A stretch of DNA of 35,397 nucleotides. Origin: JBOGWP01 sp050693875. Its GTDB lineage: Bacteria > Actinomycetota > CADDZG01 > JAHWKV01 > JBOGWP01. The position numbers and the translations under genes were made by a program. The DNA lies in assembly GCA_050693875.1 (NCBI GenBank), contig JBOGWP010000030.1, positions 1-35,397 on the forward strand, given 5' to 3'. Positions 15,409 through 23,578 of this stretch are shown in pieces. The notes under the pieces were generated by a model, which saw only the letters and a program-made list of their open reading frames with translations, did not search any database and was not told where the DNA came from. Numbering within the stretch: the stretch's first letter is position 1; the number at the start of each line of letters is the position of its first letter.

Positions 15409-15457
15409 CGGACCCAGGCATGACGTGGCTGTAACCACGCTGGAACGTCCACGTAAC
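15409..15457 (+). promoter_or_regulatory. Array of NNNAC half-sites at exact 11-bp spacing upstream of glnA
   Basis: CGGAC (15409), ATGAC (15420), GTAAC (15431), GGAAC (15442) and GTAAC (15453) start exactly 11 bp apart. The middle pair GTAAC-n6-GGAAC fits the actinobacterial GlnR box (gTnAC-n6-GaAAC). OmpR-type winged-helix proteins typically bind such 11-bp direct repeats. The array sits 65-113 bp before the glnA start, and the regulator encoded just after glnA is the obvious candidate. Confidence 0.6.
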
Positions 15458-15521
15458 ACAAGGCCGGTACCCTCGCCTGGCCGGGGCAACCGACCAAAGG
15501 ATCCGACACACCGGAGGAGAG

Positions 15522-16859
15522 ATGGCGACGAAGATGGTGGATGCCGAGGCGAGGGTCGAGTTCGTGCTCCGCACGGTCGAGGAGCGCGGCGTTCACTTCG
15601 TGCGCCTCTGGTTCGTCGACGTCCTCGGCATGCTCAAGTCGTTGGCGATCCCCGCCGCCGAGCTGTCGCAGGCCTTCGCCGAGGGGGTCGGCTTCGATGG
15701 CTCGGCGATCGATGGCTTCGCCCGGATCCAGGAGTCGGACATGCTGTTGCGACCCGACCCCGAGACCTTCCAGGTGCTCCCCTGGCGGACGGAACAGCTG
15801 GTCGCGCGGATCTTCTGCGATATCGAGACGCCCGACGGGCAGCCCTTCCCCGGCGACCCACGCGGCGTCCTGAAGCGAAGCCTCAACCGGGTCGTCGAGC
15901 TCGGCTACTCCTTCTACGCCGGACCGGAGATCGAGTTCTTCCTCTTCTCGAGCCACGAGAACCCCGAGCCGCTCGACAACGGGTCGTACTTCGATCTGAC
16001 GCCGCTCGACGTCGGCGGCGAGTTCCGCCGGCGGGTGATCTCCTACCTCGAGCGGATGGGCATTCCCGTCAAGGAGTCCCACCACGAGGTGGCGGCGTCC
16101 CAACACGAGATCGACCTCCAGCATGCCGACGCGCTGACCACCGCCGACGCGATCACGACCTTCCGGCTGACCGTGAAGGAGGTCGCCCAGGAGGTCGGCT
16201 GCTACGCGACCTTCATGCCCAAGCCCGTGCAGGGCATCTGGGGAAGCGGCATGCACACCCACTTCTCGCTGTTCGAGGGGAACCAGAACGCCTTCTGGGA
16301 CGCCACGCACGCCTCGTCGCTGTCCCCGGTCGGACAGTCGTTCCTCGCCGGCGTGCTGGCGCATGCCCCGGCGATCACCGCGATCACCTGTCCCCTCGTC
16401 AACTCGTTCAAGCGGCTGACGCCCGGCTTCGAGGCCCCCACGCACGTCTCGTGGGGGCGCCGGAATCGCTCCGCGCTGGTGAGGATCCCGGGAACGAAGC
16501 CCTGGAAGGCCGAGGCCGCCCGCATCGAGTACCGCGGGCTCGACCCGTCCGCGAACCCCTACCTGTCGTTTGCGCTCATCCTGGCCGCAGGCGTGGAGGG
16601 AATTGCCGAGGGTCGCAAACTGCCCCCCGAAGCCGCCGAGGAGGAGGACTCCTTGGCGAGCGCCCCGCCCCCCGGCCTCCCTCCCCTGCCACGCAACCTC
16701 GGGGAGGCGCTGGAGCAGATGCGCAGCAGCGAGCTGATGCGCAGCGCCCTCGGCGATCACGTCTTCCGGTGGTATCTCGCCAACAAGCAGGCCGAATGGC
16801 AGGAGTACCAATCGGTGGTCAGCGAATGGGAAGTTCAGCGCTACCTTCCGAGGTACTGA
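15522..16859 (+). CDS. glnA: Glutamine synthetase, class I-alpha
   Basis: The 445-residue cytoplasmic enzyme makes glutamine from glutamate, ammonia and ATP. An N-terminal beta-grasp domain (FVRLWFVDVLGMLKSLAIP, VGFDGSAIDGFARIQESDMLL) precedes the catalytic domain. That domain has metal/glutamate ligands in YAGPEIEFFLF, HHEVAASQHEIDL and GSGMHTHFSLF, and the ATP-site NSFKRLTPGFEAP and SWGRRNRSALVRIP. The length, and absence of the extra insert and adenylylation Tyr segment near the C-terminus, place it in GSI-alpha rather than GSI-beta. The ATG lies 4 bp after GGAGG. A regulator gene follows within 3 bp. The upstream 11-bp half-site array suggests nitrogen control. Confidence 0.95.
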   Translation: MATKMVDAEARVEFVLRTVEERGVHFVRLWFVDVLGMLKSLAIPAAELSQAFAEGVGFDGSAIDGFARIQESDMLLRPDPETFQVLPWRTEQLVARIFCDIETPDGQPFPGDPRGVLKRSLNRVVELGYSFYAGPEIEFFLFSSHENPEPLDNGSYFDLTPLDVGGEFRRRVISYLERMGIPVKESHHEVAASQHEIDLQHADALTTADAITTFRLTVKEVAQEVGCYATFMPKPVQGIWGSGMHTHFSLFEGNQNAFWDATHASSLSPVGQSFLAGVLAHAPAITAITCPLVNSFKRLTPGFEAPTHVSWGRRNRSALVRIPGTKPWKAEAARIEYRGLDPSANPYLSFALILAAGVEGIAEGRKLPPEAAEEEDSLASAPPPGLPPLPRNLGEALEQMRSSELMRSALGDHVFRWYLANKQAEWQEYQSVVSEWEVQRYLPRY

Positions 16860-16861
16860 AC

Positions 16862-17638
16862 GTGGAGCCCGTTGCAGACGCGCCTCATCTGCTTGTCGTC
16901 GGCGGCGACCGGACCCGCCTCGACGGGCTGGCCGGCGACCTGGCCGCGGTCGGGTTCACCTGCCGAGTGCTGCCGATCCACGACAGCGACGAATCTTCGC
17001 CGGAGCGCGCCGACATCGTCCTGGTCGACGTGCGCTCCTGGACGGCCGAGGCCATCGCGTGGTGCCGCACCAACCGGCGAGGCAACCTTGCCGAGTCGCC
17101 GCTGGTCCTGATCGTCGGGCCCGAGCAGCTTCGCGAGCTCGCGTCGCAGGAGGGGCTCTATGAGGATTTCGTCGAGGCGCCCTACGCCATCGGAGGCCTC
17201 GCCGCCCGGCTGCAGCTGGTGCTGCGCCGCGTGGGACGCCCGGCGCGCGACACGATGCGGGCCGGGGAGCTGGTGGTTTCCCCGCTCAACTATCAGGCGA
17301 GCGCGCGCGGCGTCCCGCTCGAGCTCACCTACATGGAGTTCGAGTTGCTGAAGTTCCTCATGAGCCAGCCGGGGAGGGTCTTCACCCGGGAGACGCTGCT
17401 CTCACGGGTGTGGGGCTACGAGTACTTCGGCGGAGTGCGGACCGTCGACGTCCACGTGCGGCGCCTTCGAGCAAAGCTCGGCGACGACCACGCACGCCTG
17501 ATCGAAACCGTCCGCGGAGTCGGCTACCGGTTCAAGGAGGACGAGCCCTCCCGCCGCTCCGGCCCACTCGGGCCGGGACCGTCACGCGACGAGCAGTCCC
17601 TCGAGCCGCTCGTCGAACGGGGCGCGGCACTTCCCTGA
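16862..17638 (+). CDS. GlnR-like OmpR-family regulator with atypical receiver domain
   Basis: The 258-residue DNA-binding protein has an N-terminal receiver-like domain (1-120) and a C-terminal winged helix (about 135-240: LELTYMEFELLKFLMSQPGRVFTRETLL, then VRTVDVHVRRLRAKLG and IETVRGVGYRF). The receiver keeps the central Asp (VLVDVRS, D56). It has only one Asp where the acidic pocket normally has two (VGGDRTRLD) and lacks the conserved Lys (FVEAPY instead of a Lys-Pro). Ordinary phosphorylation is therefore unlikely, as in actinobacterial GlnR. The GTG start is 2 bp after the glnA stop, so they form one operon. No histidine kinase is nearby. Control of glnA through the upstream 11-bp repeats is inferred. 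Confidence 0.85.
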   Translation: MEPVADAPHLLVVGGDRTRLDGLAGDLAAVGFTCRVLPIHDSDESSPERADIVLVDVRSWTAEAIAWCRTNRRGNLAESPLVLIVGPEQLRELASQEGLYEDFVEAPYAIGGLAARLQLVLRRVGRPARDTMRAGELVVSPLNYQASARGVPLELTYMEFELLKFLMSQPGRVFTRETLLSRVWGYEYFGGVRTVDVHVRRLRAKLGDDHARLIETVRGVGYRFKEDEPSRRSGPLGPGPSRDEQSLEPLVERGAALP

Positions 17639-17876
17639 GCGGCGGGGAGGGCTGCCGCCGCCCGGCAGAATCGGCTAACTGTCCCGGCGGACCACGTGGT
17701 TGCAAGAAACACCCGATCAGTCCGGCCATCGAGGGCCCCGACCACTCTCGAGATCGGAAGATGGCCGGCGACCTGCAGCACTCAGCCCTGCGGGGTCGTC
17801 ACGCCCTATGCGGACCGAGCCGGGCGGGGAGCTTCCTCGCCCCGCTCACCCGTCCGGCTCTGTAGAGGAAGGGGCG

Positions 17877-18056
17877 CTACCCGGTGAGGCCTGAAGGCGG
17901 TGTGGCGAGCGCGAAGGGGCCGGCGAGGGCGGCGTCGAGCGGGCGCTCCTCGCCGGCGCTAGACCATTGCATCCCGCACTGCCGGCAGTGACCACGCCGA
18001 TAGGGGCGGAGGCGGATCACGATGTGGGGGGATTGGCAGCATGGGCAGCGGGGCAT
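17877..18056 (-). CDS. Small zinc-ribbon protein
   Basis: The 59-residue protein starts at an ATG behind AAGGAG. It has two CxxC-type knuckles, MPRCPCCQSPHIV and YRRGHCRQCGMQW, separated by about 14 residues, with a hydrophobic C-terminal tail. This is a classic zinc-ribbon layout, often a nucleic-acid-binding or regulatory adapter. It converges with the regulator gene; the 238-bp gap between them (17639-17876) contains only GC-rich sequence with possible hairpins just after the regulator stop and no recognised RNA. It diverges from the gene at 18219. Confidence 0.7.
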   Translation of the reverse strand: MPRCPCCQSPHIVIRLRPYRRGHCRQCGMQWSSAGEERPLDAALAGPFALATPPSGLTG

Positions 18057-18218
18057 GCATGGCTCCTTCGTCGCACTGAAGTCAGCATAGGGTGGGCAAA
18101 TTTCGCTTCGGTTACGGCAGCCGAACATCTTCGTGAACGTTCGTCCGGTCGTCCCGTTCCGCGCCGAGGCGCCTCCCCTGCGAGAATCGGCATCGCCCCA
18201 GTCGAGCGAAAGGCAGCG

Positions 18219-18458
18219 ATGCCACGGCGGCGCCAGCCCGGCTACTACGTCTCCGTTCACCTCGCCTCGAGGCAGGGTGCGCTCGGCCTCCCGTCGGAGT
18301 TGCTCGACGGGCCGTGGCCGACCCGCGAGGCGGCCGAGCGGCGGGCCCGCGAGGTCGAGGAGCAAAGCCAGCGCGAGGGCGCCAGCTACGAGATAGTTCG
18401 CATCGCCGCCGACGGGATGACCATCGTGCGCGGGGGCCCAGGCGAGGGAGCGGAGTGA
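18219..18458 (+). CDS. Small 79-residue basic protein, unknown function
   Basis: The product begins MPRRRQPGYYVSVHLAS, contains the helical segment TREAAERRAREVEEQSQRE and ends with a beta-like YEIVRIAADGMTIVRGG. The start has AAAGG seven bases upstream. Its stop overlaps the start of the isocitrate-lyase-family gene as GTGA, so the two are coupled. There is no signal peptide or metal motif. I do not recognise the family. Confidence 0.65.
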   Translation: MPRRRQPGYYVSVHLASRQGALGLPSELLDGPWPTREAAERRAREVEEQSQREGASYEIVRIAADGMTIVRGGPGEGAE

Positions 18459-19363
18459 TCGCACGGACCGGAGCAGCCGCGATCCGCGAGCTGCTCGCAG
18501 GCGGCACGCCCGTCAACATGCCCGGCGTCTACGACGCGCTCTCTACGCGCATCGCGAGCCGGCTTGGCTTCGAGGTCCTCTTCATCTCGGGATACTCGGT
18601 GGCGGCGTCCCGGCTCGGCCTCCCCGACTACGGCTACCTGACGCAGACCGAAATGGCCCAGGAGGCCCGGCCCGTCTGTGAGAACACCGACCGGCCGGTG
18701 ATCGTCGACGCCGACACCGGGTACGGCAATCCGCTCAATGCCATGCGTACCGCGAGGCTGTTCCACCACGCCGGCGCGGCAGGCATCTTCCTCGAGGACC
18801 AGGAGTGGCCCAAGAAATGCGGGCACTTCGCCGGCAAGCGCGTGGTCGAGAGGGACGACTGGCTGGCGAAGCTGCGGGCGGTGCTCGACCTCCGCTCCGA
18901 GGGCATCGACCTCTTCCTCGTTGCCAGGACCGATGCGAGGAGCGCGGTCTCGATCGACGAGGCGATCGAGCGGGCGAAGGCGGCCCGCGACCTCGGGTGC
19001 GACGCCATCTTCGTCGAGGCACCGGAGAGCGTCGACGAGCTGCGGCTCGTCGCCGAGAAGGTCGACGGGGTGACTCGGGTGGCCAACATGGTCGAGGGCG
19101 GACGGACCCCACTGCTGACGCCCGGTGAGCTCCACGACCTGGGCTACGACCTCATCGTGACCCCGCTCACCGCAGTGCTCTCGGCGGCCCGCGCGCTGCG
19201 CGAAGCCTACGCGGTGCTGCGGGAGCACGGCACGCTCCGGGAGCATCCGGATCTCGTCGTGGCGTTCCGCGAGTTCGAGCCGATCGTCGACCTGGCCCGC
19301 CACCGGGCGCTGGAGGATCGCTACGGCAGCGACCAGAAGCCTGGAGGCCCCGGCCGGACGTGA
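18455..19363 (+). CDS. Isocitrate lyase/PEP mutase superfamily enzyme
   Basis: The 302-residue alpha/beta-barrel enzyme acts on C-C or P-C bonds of small 2-keto or carboxylic acids. MPGVYDALSTRIASRLGFEVLFISGYSVA forms the N-terminal part of the active site. VIVDADTGYGNPLNAMRTARLF carries the Mg-binding Asp pair, and LEDQEWPKKCGHFAGKRVV contains the KKCGH flexible-loop Cys motif. Further on are FLVARTDAR and DAIFVEAPES. Cys in KKCGH favours a lyase (2-methylisocitrate lyase, oxaloacetate hydrolase/decarboxylase group) over PEP mutase. Length fits methylisocitrate lyase (about 300), but no methylcitrate genes adjoin it, so the substrate is open. The start is a GTG at 18455. Confidence 0.85.
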   Translation: MIARTGAAAIRELLAGGTPVNMPGVYDALSTRIASRLGFEVLFISGYSVAASRLGLPDYGYLTQTEMAQEARPVCENTDRPVIVDADTGYGNPLNAMRTARLFHHAGAAGIFLEDQEWPKKCGHFAGKRVVERDDWLAKLRAVLDLRSEGIDLFLVARTDARSAVSIDEAIERAKAARDLGCDAIFVEAPESVDELRLVAEKVDGVTRVANMVEGGRTPLLTPGELHDLGYDLIVTPLTAVLSAARALREAYAVLREHGTLREHPDLVVAFREFEPIVDLARHRALEDRYGSDQKPGGPGRT

Positions 19364-19379
19364 TCGCCGGGCCGGGCCC

Positions 19380-19560
19380 GGCAGGCACCGAGCGAAGCGA
19401 CCCTGCCGGCCTTGAACGACGCCGCCGGAGGCTCGGCTCGCCGAGGGTGGCCCGGGAGGCAGAGCGAAGCGAGGGCCTGCCGGCATAGAGGACTGCCGGC
19501 GAAGCCGGCCCGCCGAGCGTGTCGAGGCGGGCCGGCATTGAGGACCGCGGCCGGAGGCCG
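19380..19560. repeat. Three imperfect hairpin repeat units between convergent genes
   Basis: Each unit has a GC stem around a GAGCGAAGCGA-type loop (19390-19400, 19462-19472, variant GAGCGTGTCGA at 19515-19525). A conserved tail follows: CCGGCCTTGAACGAC at 19406, CCGGCATAGAGGAC at 19480, CCGGCATTGAGGAC at 19532. Further short palindromes (GCCGGCGAAGCCGGC, GGCCGGAGGCC) follow the tails. The cluster fills the gap between two converging genes and may act as a bidirectional terminator or be a REP-like family. Confidence 0.6.
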
Positions 19561-19602
19561 CCCCTTGCCTTTCTGGCCTGTACCGGGGAGCGAAGTTACC
19601 CG

Positions 19603-20355
19603 CTAGCCTTCGGTGTGCACGCCCTCGGCGGCGAAGGAGGCGCCGAAGTCTTCCTCGAGACGGTCCGCCTCCTCCTGATCGGCGACCATCCGCAGCAGAA
19701 GGTATGCGGTGAGCATGACCGCCCCCCGCTCGGCGATCCAGTCGGGGGTCTGGCTGTGGGGAGGCAGAAGCGCGTCGATGGCGAGCGCCAGGAGACCGTC
19801 GGTGCGGCAGCGACGAGCAAGCTCGGCCTCGACGTTCTCGGGCGAGGCCCCCCGGTCGCGCTCGAGGGCCTGGAGGGCGATTGGGAGCGTCAGGCGGAAC
19901 TCGGGAAGCCGCCCCCCGAAAGCCTCGAGCAAGCCGATGCCCGCACGGCGGACCGCGGCGGCGTGCTGGGGATGCAGCGCGGCGATCGATTCCACCGCGA
20001 AGGCGCCGACCGACGCGGGGTCGGGCTCCAGGAGCGTTGGGCCCGGGCCACTGAGACAGGAGATCAGCTGGTCCTCGCCGATGCGGATGGCCGTGGTCTC
20101 GGGCAGGACATGGTCCACGTCCGGCCGCGGTGGGCGGAGATCGTGGTGCGGGAGGATCCTGCGGATTCGGGGGATGATCCCAAGGGCGTAGACGCAGAGG
20201 CCGGCGGCGGCGCCGAGCGACACCCACAGCAGAGGCGATGTGCGGGTGGCGCCGGCACTCCGGAACAGCGATCCTCCCCCGAGGCCCGCTGCGACCGCGA
20301 CCGCAAGGGTGCGGGCGGCCATTCGGCTCTCTCCGGCGAGGATTCGCTTGAGCAT
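19603..20355 (-). CDS. Membrane-associated protein, unknown function
   Basis: The 250-residue protein has two N-terminal hydrophobic stretches: LAVAVAAGLGGGSLF near residue 18, and LLWVSLGAAAGLCVYALGIIP near 42-62. A mostly helical cytoplasmic part follows, with acidic ends (VADQEEADRLEEDFGASFAAEG). No catalytic motif is recognised. The ATG at 20355 follows GGAGG at a longish 10-bp spacing. The frame is open further upstream, including an ATG 42 codons earlier, but codon usage there falls off and it looks like promoter DNA. Confidence 0.6.
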   Translation of the reverse strand: MLKRILAGESRMAARTLAVAVAAGLGGGSLFRSAGATRTSPLLWVSLGAAAGLCVYALGIIPRIRRILPHHDLRPPRPDVDHVLPETTAIRIGEDQLISCLSGPGPTLLEPDPASVGAFAVESIAALHPQHAAAVRRAGIGLLEAFGGRLPEFRLTLPIALQALERDRGASPENVEAELARRCRTDGLLALAIDALLPPHSQTPDWIAERGAVMLTAYLLLRMVADQEEADRLEEDFGASFAAEGVHTEG

Positions 20356-20663
20356 GTGGTTCGTGCCTCCGGTCCGCTTGCTTTCCTCATAAGGAGTATC
20401 GGCTCGTTCGGCCCGCGCTGTACCATCTTCGATTCGGAAGCGGCCCTCGTACGGATTGGCCGCGTCGGCGCTCAGGTGCATCTCGCTATACCCGCCGCGG
20501 CATGTTGGAAATCCGGATTGCCCGAATTTAACCTTGTGGAAACCGGGCGGCGACGCCGCATGAGCTTCGGCACACGCGTTTCTGCCCACGGGCGCCACGG
20601 GCCCATGCGCGAGCGGGCCAGCGACGGCAAGGCCCCGACGACCTCGATCGGCCGAGCCCGGAG
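20356..20663. other. Intergenic region, promoter-like AT-richer segment
   Basis: This 308-bp gap lies between the acs stop and the start of the preceding minus-strand gene. Around 20480-20545 composition drops in GC (a CGAATTTAACCTTGTGG stretch and GCTATACCC), which suggests a minus-strand promoter for the membrane-associated gene. TATAGC on the minus strand is a possible -10. I see no RNA gene or repeat. Confidence 0.35.
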
Positions 20664-22625
20664 CTACTCCTCCGGCGGTGCCGTCGCCGCGATCGTGCGG
20701 ATCTCCTCGACGATCTCGGCGTTCGCCAAGGTGGTCACGTCGCCGAGCGCCCGTCCCCGAGCCACGTCGCGCAGCAGCCGCCGCATGATCTTGCCCGAGC
20801 GGGTTTTCGGCAGGTCGGCGGTCAGGATGATCGAGTGCGGACGGGCGATCTTGCCGATCTTCCCGGCGACGTGGCCGCGGAGCTCCTCGATCAGCGCCTT
20901 GTCGCCCTCCCGGCCCCCCTTCAGCGTCACGTAGGCCACGATGCTCTCCCCCGCCTGCGGGTCCCGGCGCGAAACCACCGCCGACTCCGCGACCGCGGGA
21001 TGGTCGACCAGGGCCGACTCGATCTCGTAGGTCGAGAGGCGGTGCCCGGCGATGTTCATCACATCGTCGATTCGCCCGAGCAGCCAGAAGTACCCGTCCT
21101 CGTCGCGCTTCGCGCCGTCGCCGGTCAGGTAGACCTCGGGCCCGAAGCGCGAGAAGTACTGGGCGACGTAGCGGTCCGGATCGCTGTAGATGGTGCGGGC
21201 CTGCGCCGGCCAGGGACGCCGAAGCACCAGATAGCCGCCGGCGCCGGCGGCGACGCTGCCCCCCTGATCGTCGAGGATGTCGGCGTCCACGCCGGGGAAG
21301 GGGTGGGTCGCCGACCCCGGCTTGAGGGCGGTGACGCCGGGGAGCGGGGTGATGAGGATCATCCCGGTCTCGGTCTGCCACCAGGTGTCGACAATCGGGC
21401 AGCGCTCCCCGCCGATGTGTTCGTGGTACCACATCCATGCCTGCGGGTTGATCGGCTCGCCGACGCTGCCAAGGAGCCGCAGCGACGAGAGGTCGTGCTT
21501 GCCCGGGTATTCCGGCCCCCACTTCATGAAGGTACGGATGGCAGTCGGGGCGGTGTAGAGGATCGTGGCGCGGTAGCGCTCGACGATCGACCACCAGCGG
21601 TCGCGATCGGGGAAGTCCGGGGCACCTTCGTAGAGGATGCTCGTGGTGCCGTTGGCGAGCGGGCCGTACACGATGTAGGAGTGGCCGGTCACCCATCCGA
21701 TGTCGGCGGCGCACCAGTAGACGTCGGTCTCGGGATGGAGGTCGAAGATCAGCCTGTGGGTGGTTGCCGCCCCGACGAGGTAGCCCGCGGTGGTGTGCTG
21801 GATCCCCTTCGGCTTCCCGGTCGTCCCCGAGGTGTAGAGCAGGTAGAGCGGGTCCTCCGCGTCCATCGGCTCCGGCTCGCAGGCGGCCTCCTCGCCCTCG
21901 ACCAGGTCGTGGTACCACTGGTCGCGCCCTTCGCGCATCGCGACCTCCCGGCCGGTCCGTCGCACGACCACCACCGTGTGGATGCTGGGACACTCCTCGG
22001 TAGCCTGGTCGGCGTTGGCCTTCAGCGGCACGATCTGCCCTCGCCGCCATCCGCCGTCCGCGGTGACGAGGACGGTTGCCCGGGCGTCGTTGATCCGGTC
22101 GCGCAGCGCCTCGGAGGCGAAGCCGCCGAAGACCACCGAGTGGGCGGCGCCGATCCGCGCGCAGGCCAGCATGGCCACGGGAAGCTCGGGGATCATCCCG
22201 AGGTAGATCGCCACCCGGTCGCCCTTGCGGACGCCGAGGCGCTGGAGAGCGTTGGCGAAGCGGCACACCTCGGCTTGCAGCTCGCGGTAGGTGATGCGGC
22301 GCTCCTCGCCGGGCTCGCCCTCCCAGAAGTAGGCGACCCGGTCGCCGTGGGCCCCGAGATGGCGGTCCAGGCAGTTCACTGAGATGTTGAGCTTCGCCCC
22401 CACGAACCACTCGACCCACGGCGGGTTCCACTTGAGCACCCGGTCCCACCGCCGAAACCACGAGAACCCCTCGGCCCGGCGCTCCCAGAACCCCTCGAAG
22501 TCGTTCGCGGCCTCGCGGTAGATGTCGTCGCTCGAGACGAGCGCATGGCTCTGGAACTCGCCCGGGGGTTCGAAGACGCGCCGCTCCTCGAGGAGCGCGT
22601 CGATGGCCTGCGGCTGCTCGTCCAT
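20664..22625 (-). CDS. acsA: Acetyl-CoA synthetase (AMP-forming)
   Basis: The 653-residue cytoplasmic enzyme activates acetate to acetyl-CoA through acetyl-AMP. The N-terminal acetyl-CoA-synthetase cap (FEGFWERRAEGFSWFRRWDRVL, NISVNCLDRHL) is present. The AMP-binding motif YLLYTSGTTGKPKGIQHTT lies near residue 260, and DTWWQTETGMILITPLPG near 410. YLTGDGAKRDEDGYFWLLGRIDDVMNIAGHRLS is the hinge and adenylate-binding core, and RSGKIMRRLLRD near the end carries the catalytic, acetylation-regulated Lys. Full family length. ATG at 22625 follows GAGGGGA; a GTG four codons earlier is less likely. No acetate transporter or acetyltransferase adjoins it. Confidence 0.96.
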   Translation of the reverse strand: MDEQPQAIDALLEERRVFEPPGEFQSHALVSSDDIYREAANDFEGFWERRAEGFSWFRRWDRVLKWNPPWVEWFVGAKLNISVNCLDRHLGAHGDRVAYFWEGEPGEERRITYRELQAEVCRFANALQRLGVRKGDRVAIYLGMIPELPVAMLACARIGAAHSVVFGGFASEALRDRINDARATVLVTADGGWRRGQIVPLKANADQATEECPSIHTVVVVRRTGREVAMREGRDQWYHDLVEGEEAACEPEPMDAEDPLYLLYTSGTTGKPKGIQHTTAGYLVGAATTHRLIFDLHPETDVYWCAADIGWVTGHSYIVYGPLANGTTSILYEGAPDFPDRDRWWSIVERYRATILYTAPTAIRTFMKWGPEYPGKHDLSSLRLLGSVGEPINPQAWMWYHEHIGGERCPIVDTWWQTETGMILITPLPGVTALKPGSATHPFPGVDADILDDQGGSVAAGAGGYLVLRRPWPAQARTIYSDPDRYVAQYFSRFGPEVYLTGDGAKRDEDGYFWLLGRIDDVMNIAGHRLSTYEIESALVDHPAVAESAVVSRRDPQAGESIVAYVTLKGGREGDKALIEELRGHVAGKIGKIARPHSIILTADLPKTRSGKIMRRLLRDVARGRALGDVTTLANAEIVEEIRTIAATAPPEE

Positions 22626-22835
22626 GAGTCCCCTCACTCGTCGCCCCGGCCGATCATGACCGCCGCCGGGGGCCGGGACAACCGCGGCGGGGAAGGGTTG
22701 TCACCTCAAGGGTCAGCCCACCCGAGCGACGGCCCGTGCATCATCGCAGTCGTTGCTAGCCTCTCGTCCGACGGTCCGGCCACCCGTCGAGGGCGGGCCG
22801 TGAAAACGGGTTACATGACGAAGTGGGGAGAGCGG

Positions 22836-23483
22836 ATGACAACCGAGACCCAAGGAAGGACGCGCAGGACGTGTGGCACGTGCATCTACCTGATCGTGAC
22901 CGGGATGGCCCTTCTGGCGATCGCATGGGGGCTGGTGGACCGGGCGGCATCCGTTGCTGCCACCGCCTTCCTGTTCGGAGGGGGCGCTTTGATCATCGCC
23001 CCCTTTCGTCGCGGCTGCAGGGCCTTCGGATCGGATCGCTCGAGCTCACCCTGCGAGAGCAGGTCGCCGGCCGACACGGAGACCCTCGAGGGAGTCCTGC
23101 CACTGCTCACGAGCGAAGAGGTTTCGGTCGGGCGGGTCCGAGTGCCGAGCCGGTTCGCAGGCCGCAACTTGGTGGATCGAGAGCTCGCGTTCCTGCGCCC
23201 GGGTTTGAACATCAGCGTTCTGGCCGTGCGGCAGCCCGGCGACGAGCGGTGGCAAGCCGGGGGCGCCACCTCAGAGCTCGAGCTTCAGAAGAACGCCCAG
23301 CTCCTGGTGGCCGGGCCTCGCGAAAGCCTGGCGTCCCTTCGCCCCCTCGTGACATACGACCAGGAGGACCTGCGGAAGCGCGTGATGCCCAGCAGGGAAT
23401 CTGTCACCAGCGGGCTCGTCGGCCAGCTGGAGCCGCGTCTCGGCTACGAGGTCACGCTGTCGCCGCTGGCCCCGTCCGGGTAG
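22836..23483 (+). CDS. Two-TM membrane protein with TrkA-C (RCK_C)-like domain
   Basis: The 215-residue protein has two hydrophobic segments (TCIYLIVTGMALLAIAWGLV and ASVAATAFLFGGGALIIAPF, about residues 15-58), then a soluble part. Within the latter, VGRVRVPSRFAGRNLVDRELAFLRPGLNISVLAVRQPGD, then ELQKNAQLLVAGPRESLASL, follows the beta-strand order and closing 'L-x-GD-x-L' style of TrkA-C domains. These domains bind small ligands such as c-di-AMP in K+ transport proteins. It has no transporter body, so it may be a regulatory accessory subunit. The start ATG follows GGGGAG. Confidence 0.65.
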   Translation: MTTETQGRTRRTCGTCIYLIVTGMALLAIAWGLVDRAASVAATAFLFGGGALIIAPFRRGCRAFGSDRSSSPCESRSPADTETLEGVLPLLTSEEVSVGRVRVPSRFAGRNLVDRELAFLRPGLNISVLAVRQPGDERWQAGGATSELELQKNAQLLVAGPRESLASLRPLVTYDQEDLRKRVMPSRESVTSGLVGQLEPRLGYEVTLSPLAPSG

Positions 23484-23543
23484 GCGGCGGGGGCCGGATT
23501 CGATCGGCCGAAGGAGATCACCAGGTCGCCGGTCACATTCCGA

Positions 23544-23571
23544 TTGACATATTCCGATATAGGTATATGAT
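23544..23571 (+). promoter_or_regulatory. Sigma-70-like promoter of the ArsR gene with palindromic operator
   Basis: TTGACA (23544-23549), a 16-bp spacer and TATGAT (23566-23571) form a strong promoter in an AT-rich island. The ATG of the regulator begins eight bases after the -10 box, so transcription should begin at or next to it. CATATTCCGATATAGGTATATG (23548-23569) is nearly a perfect 22-bp palindrome lying between and over the two boxes. A dimeric ArsR protein bound there would block polymerase. Confidence 0.7.
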
Positions 23572-23578
23572 CCTCCTC

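Noticed and set aside
17639..17876. Possible riboswitch or structured RNA between the regulator and zinc-ribbon genes
   Set aside because: The genes converge here so no downstream gene would be controlled, and no known riboswitch core could be matched.
20356..20484. Upstream extension of the 19603-20355 gene to an earlier in-frame ATG
   Set aside because: GC at third codon positions falls toward 20380-20440, and the stretch reads like promoter DNA. The nearer ATG has a GGAGG site.
19603..22461. Very long minus-strand open frame running through the acetyl-CoA synthetase gene
   Set aside because: Its 5' two-thirds is out of frame with acsA and Arg/Pro-rich. Only the last 250 residues look like a real protein.
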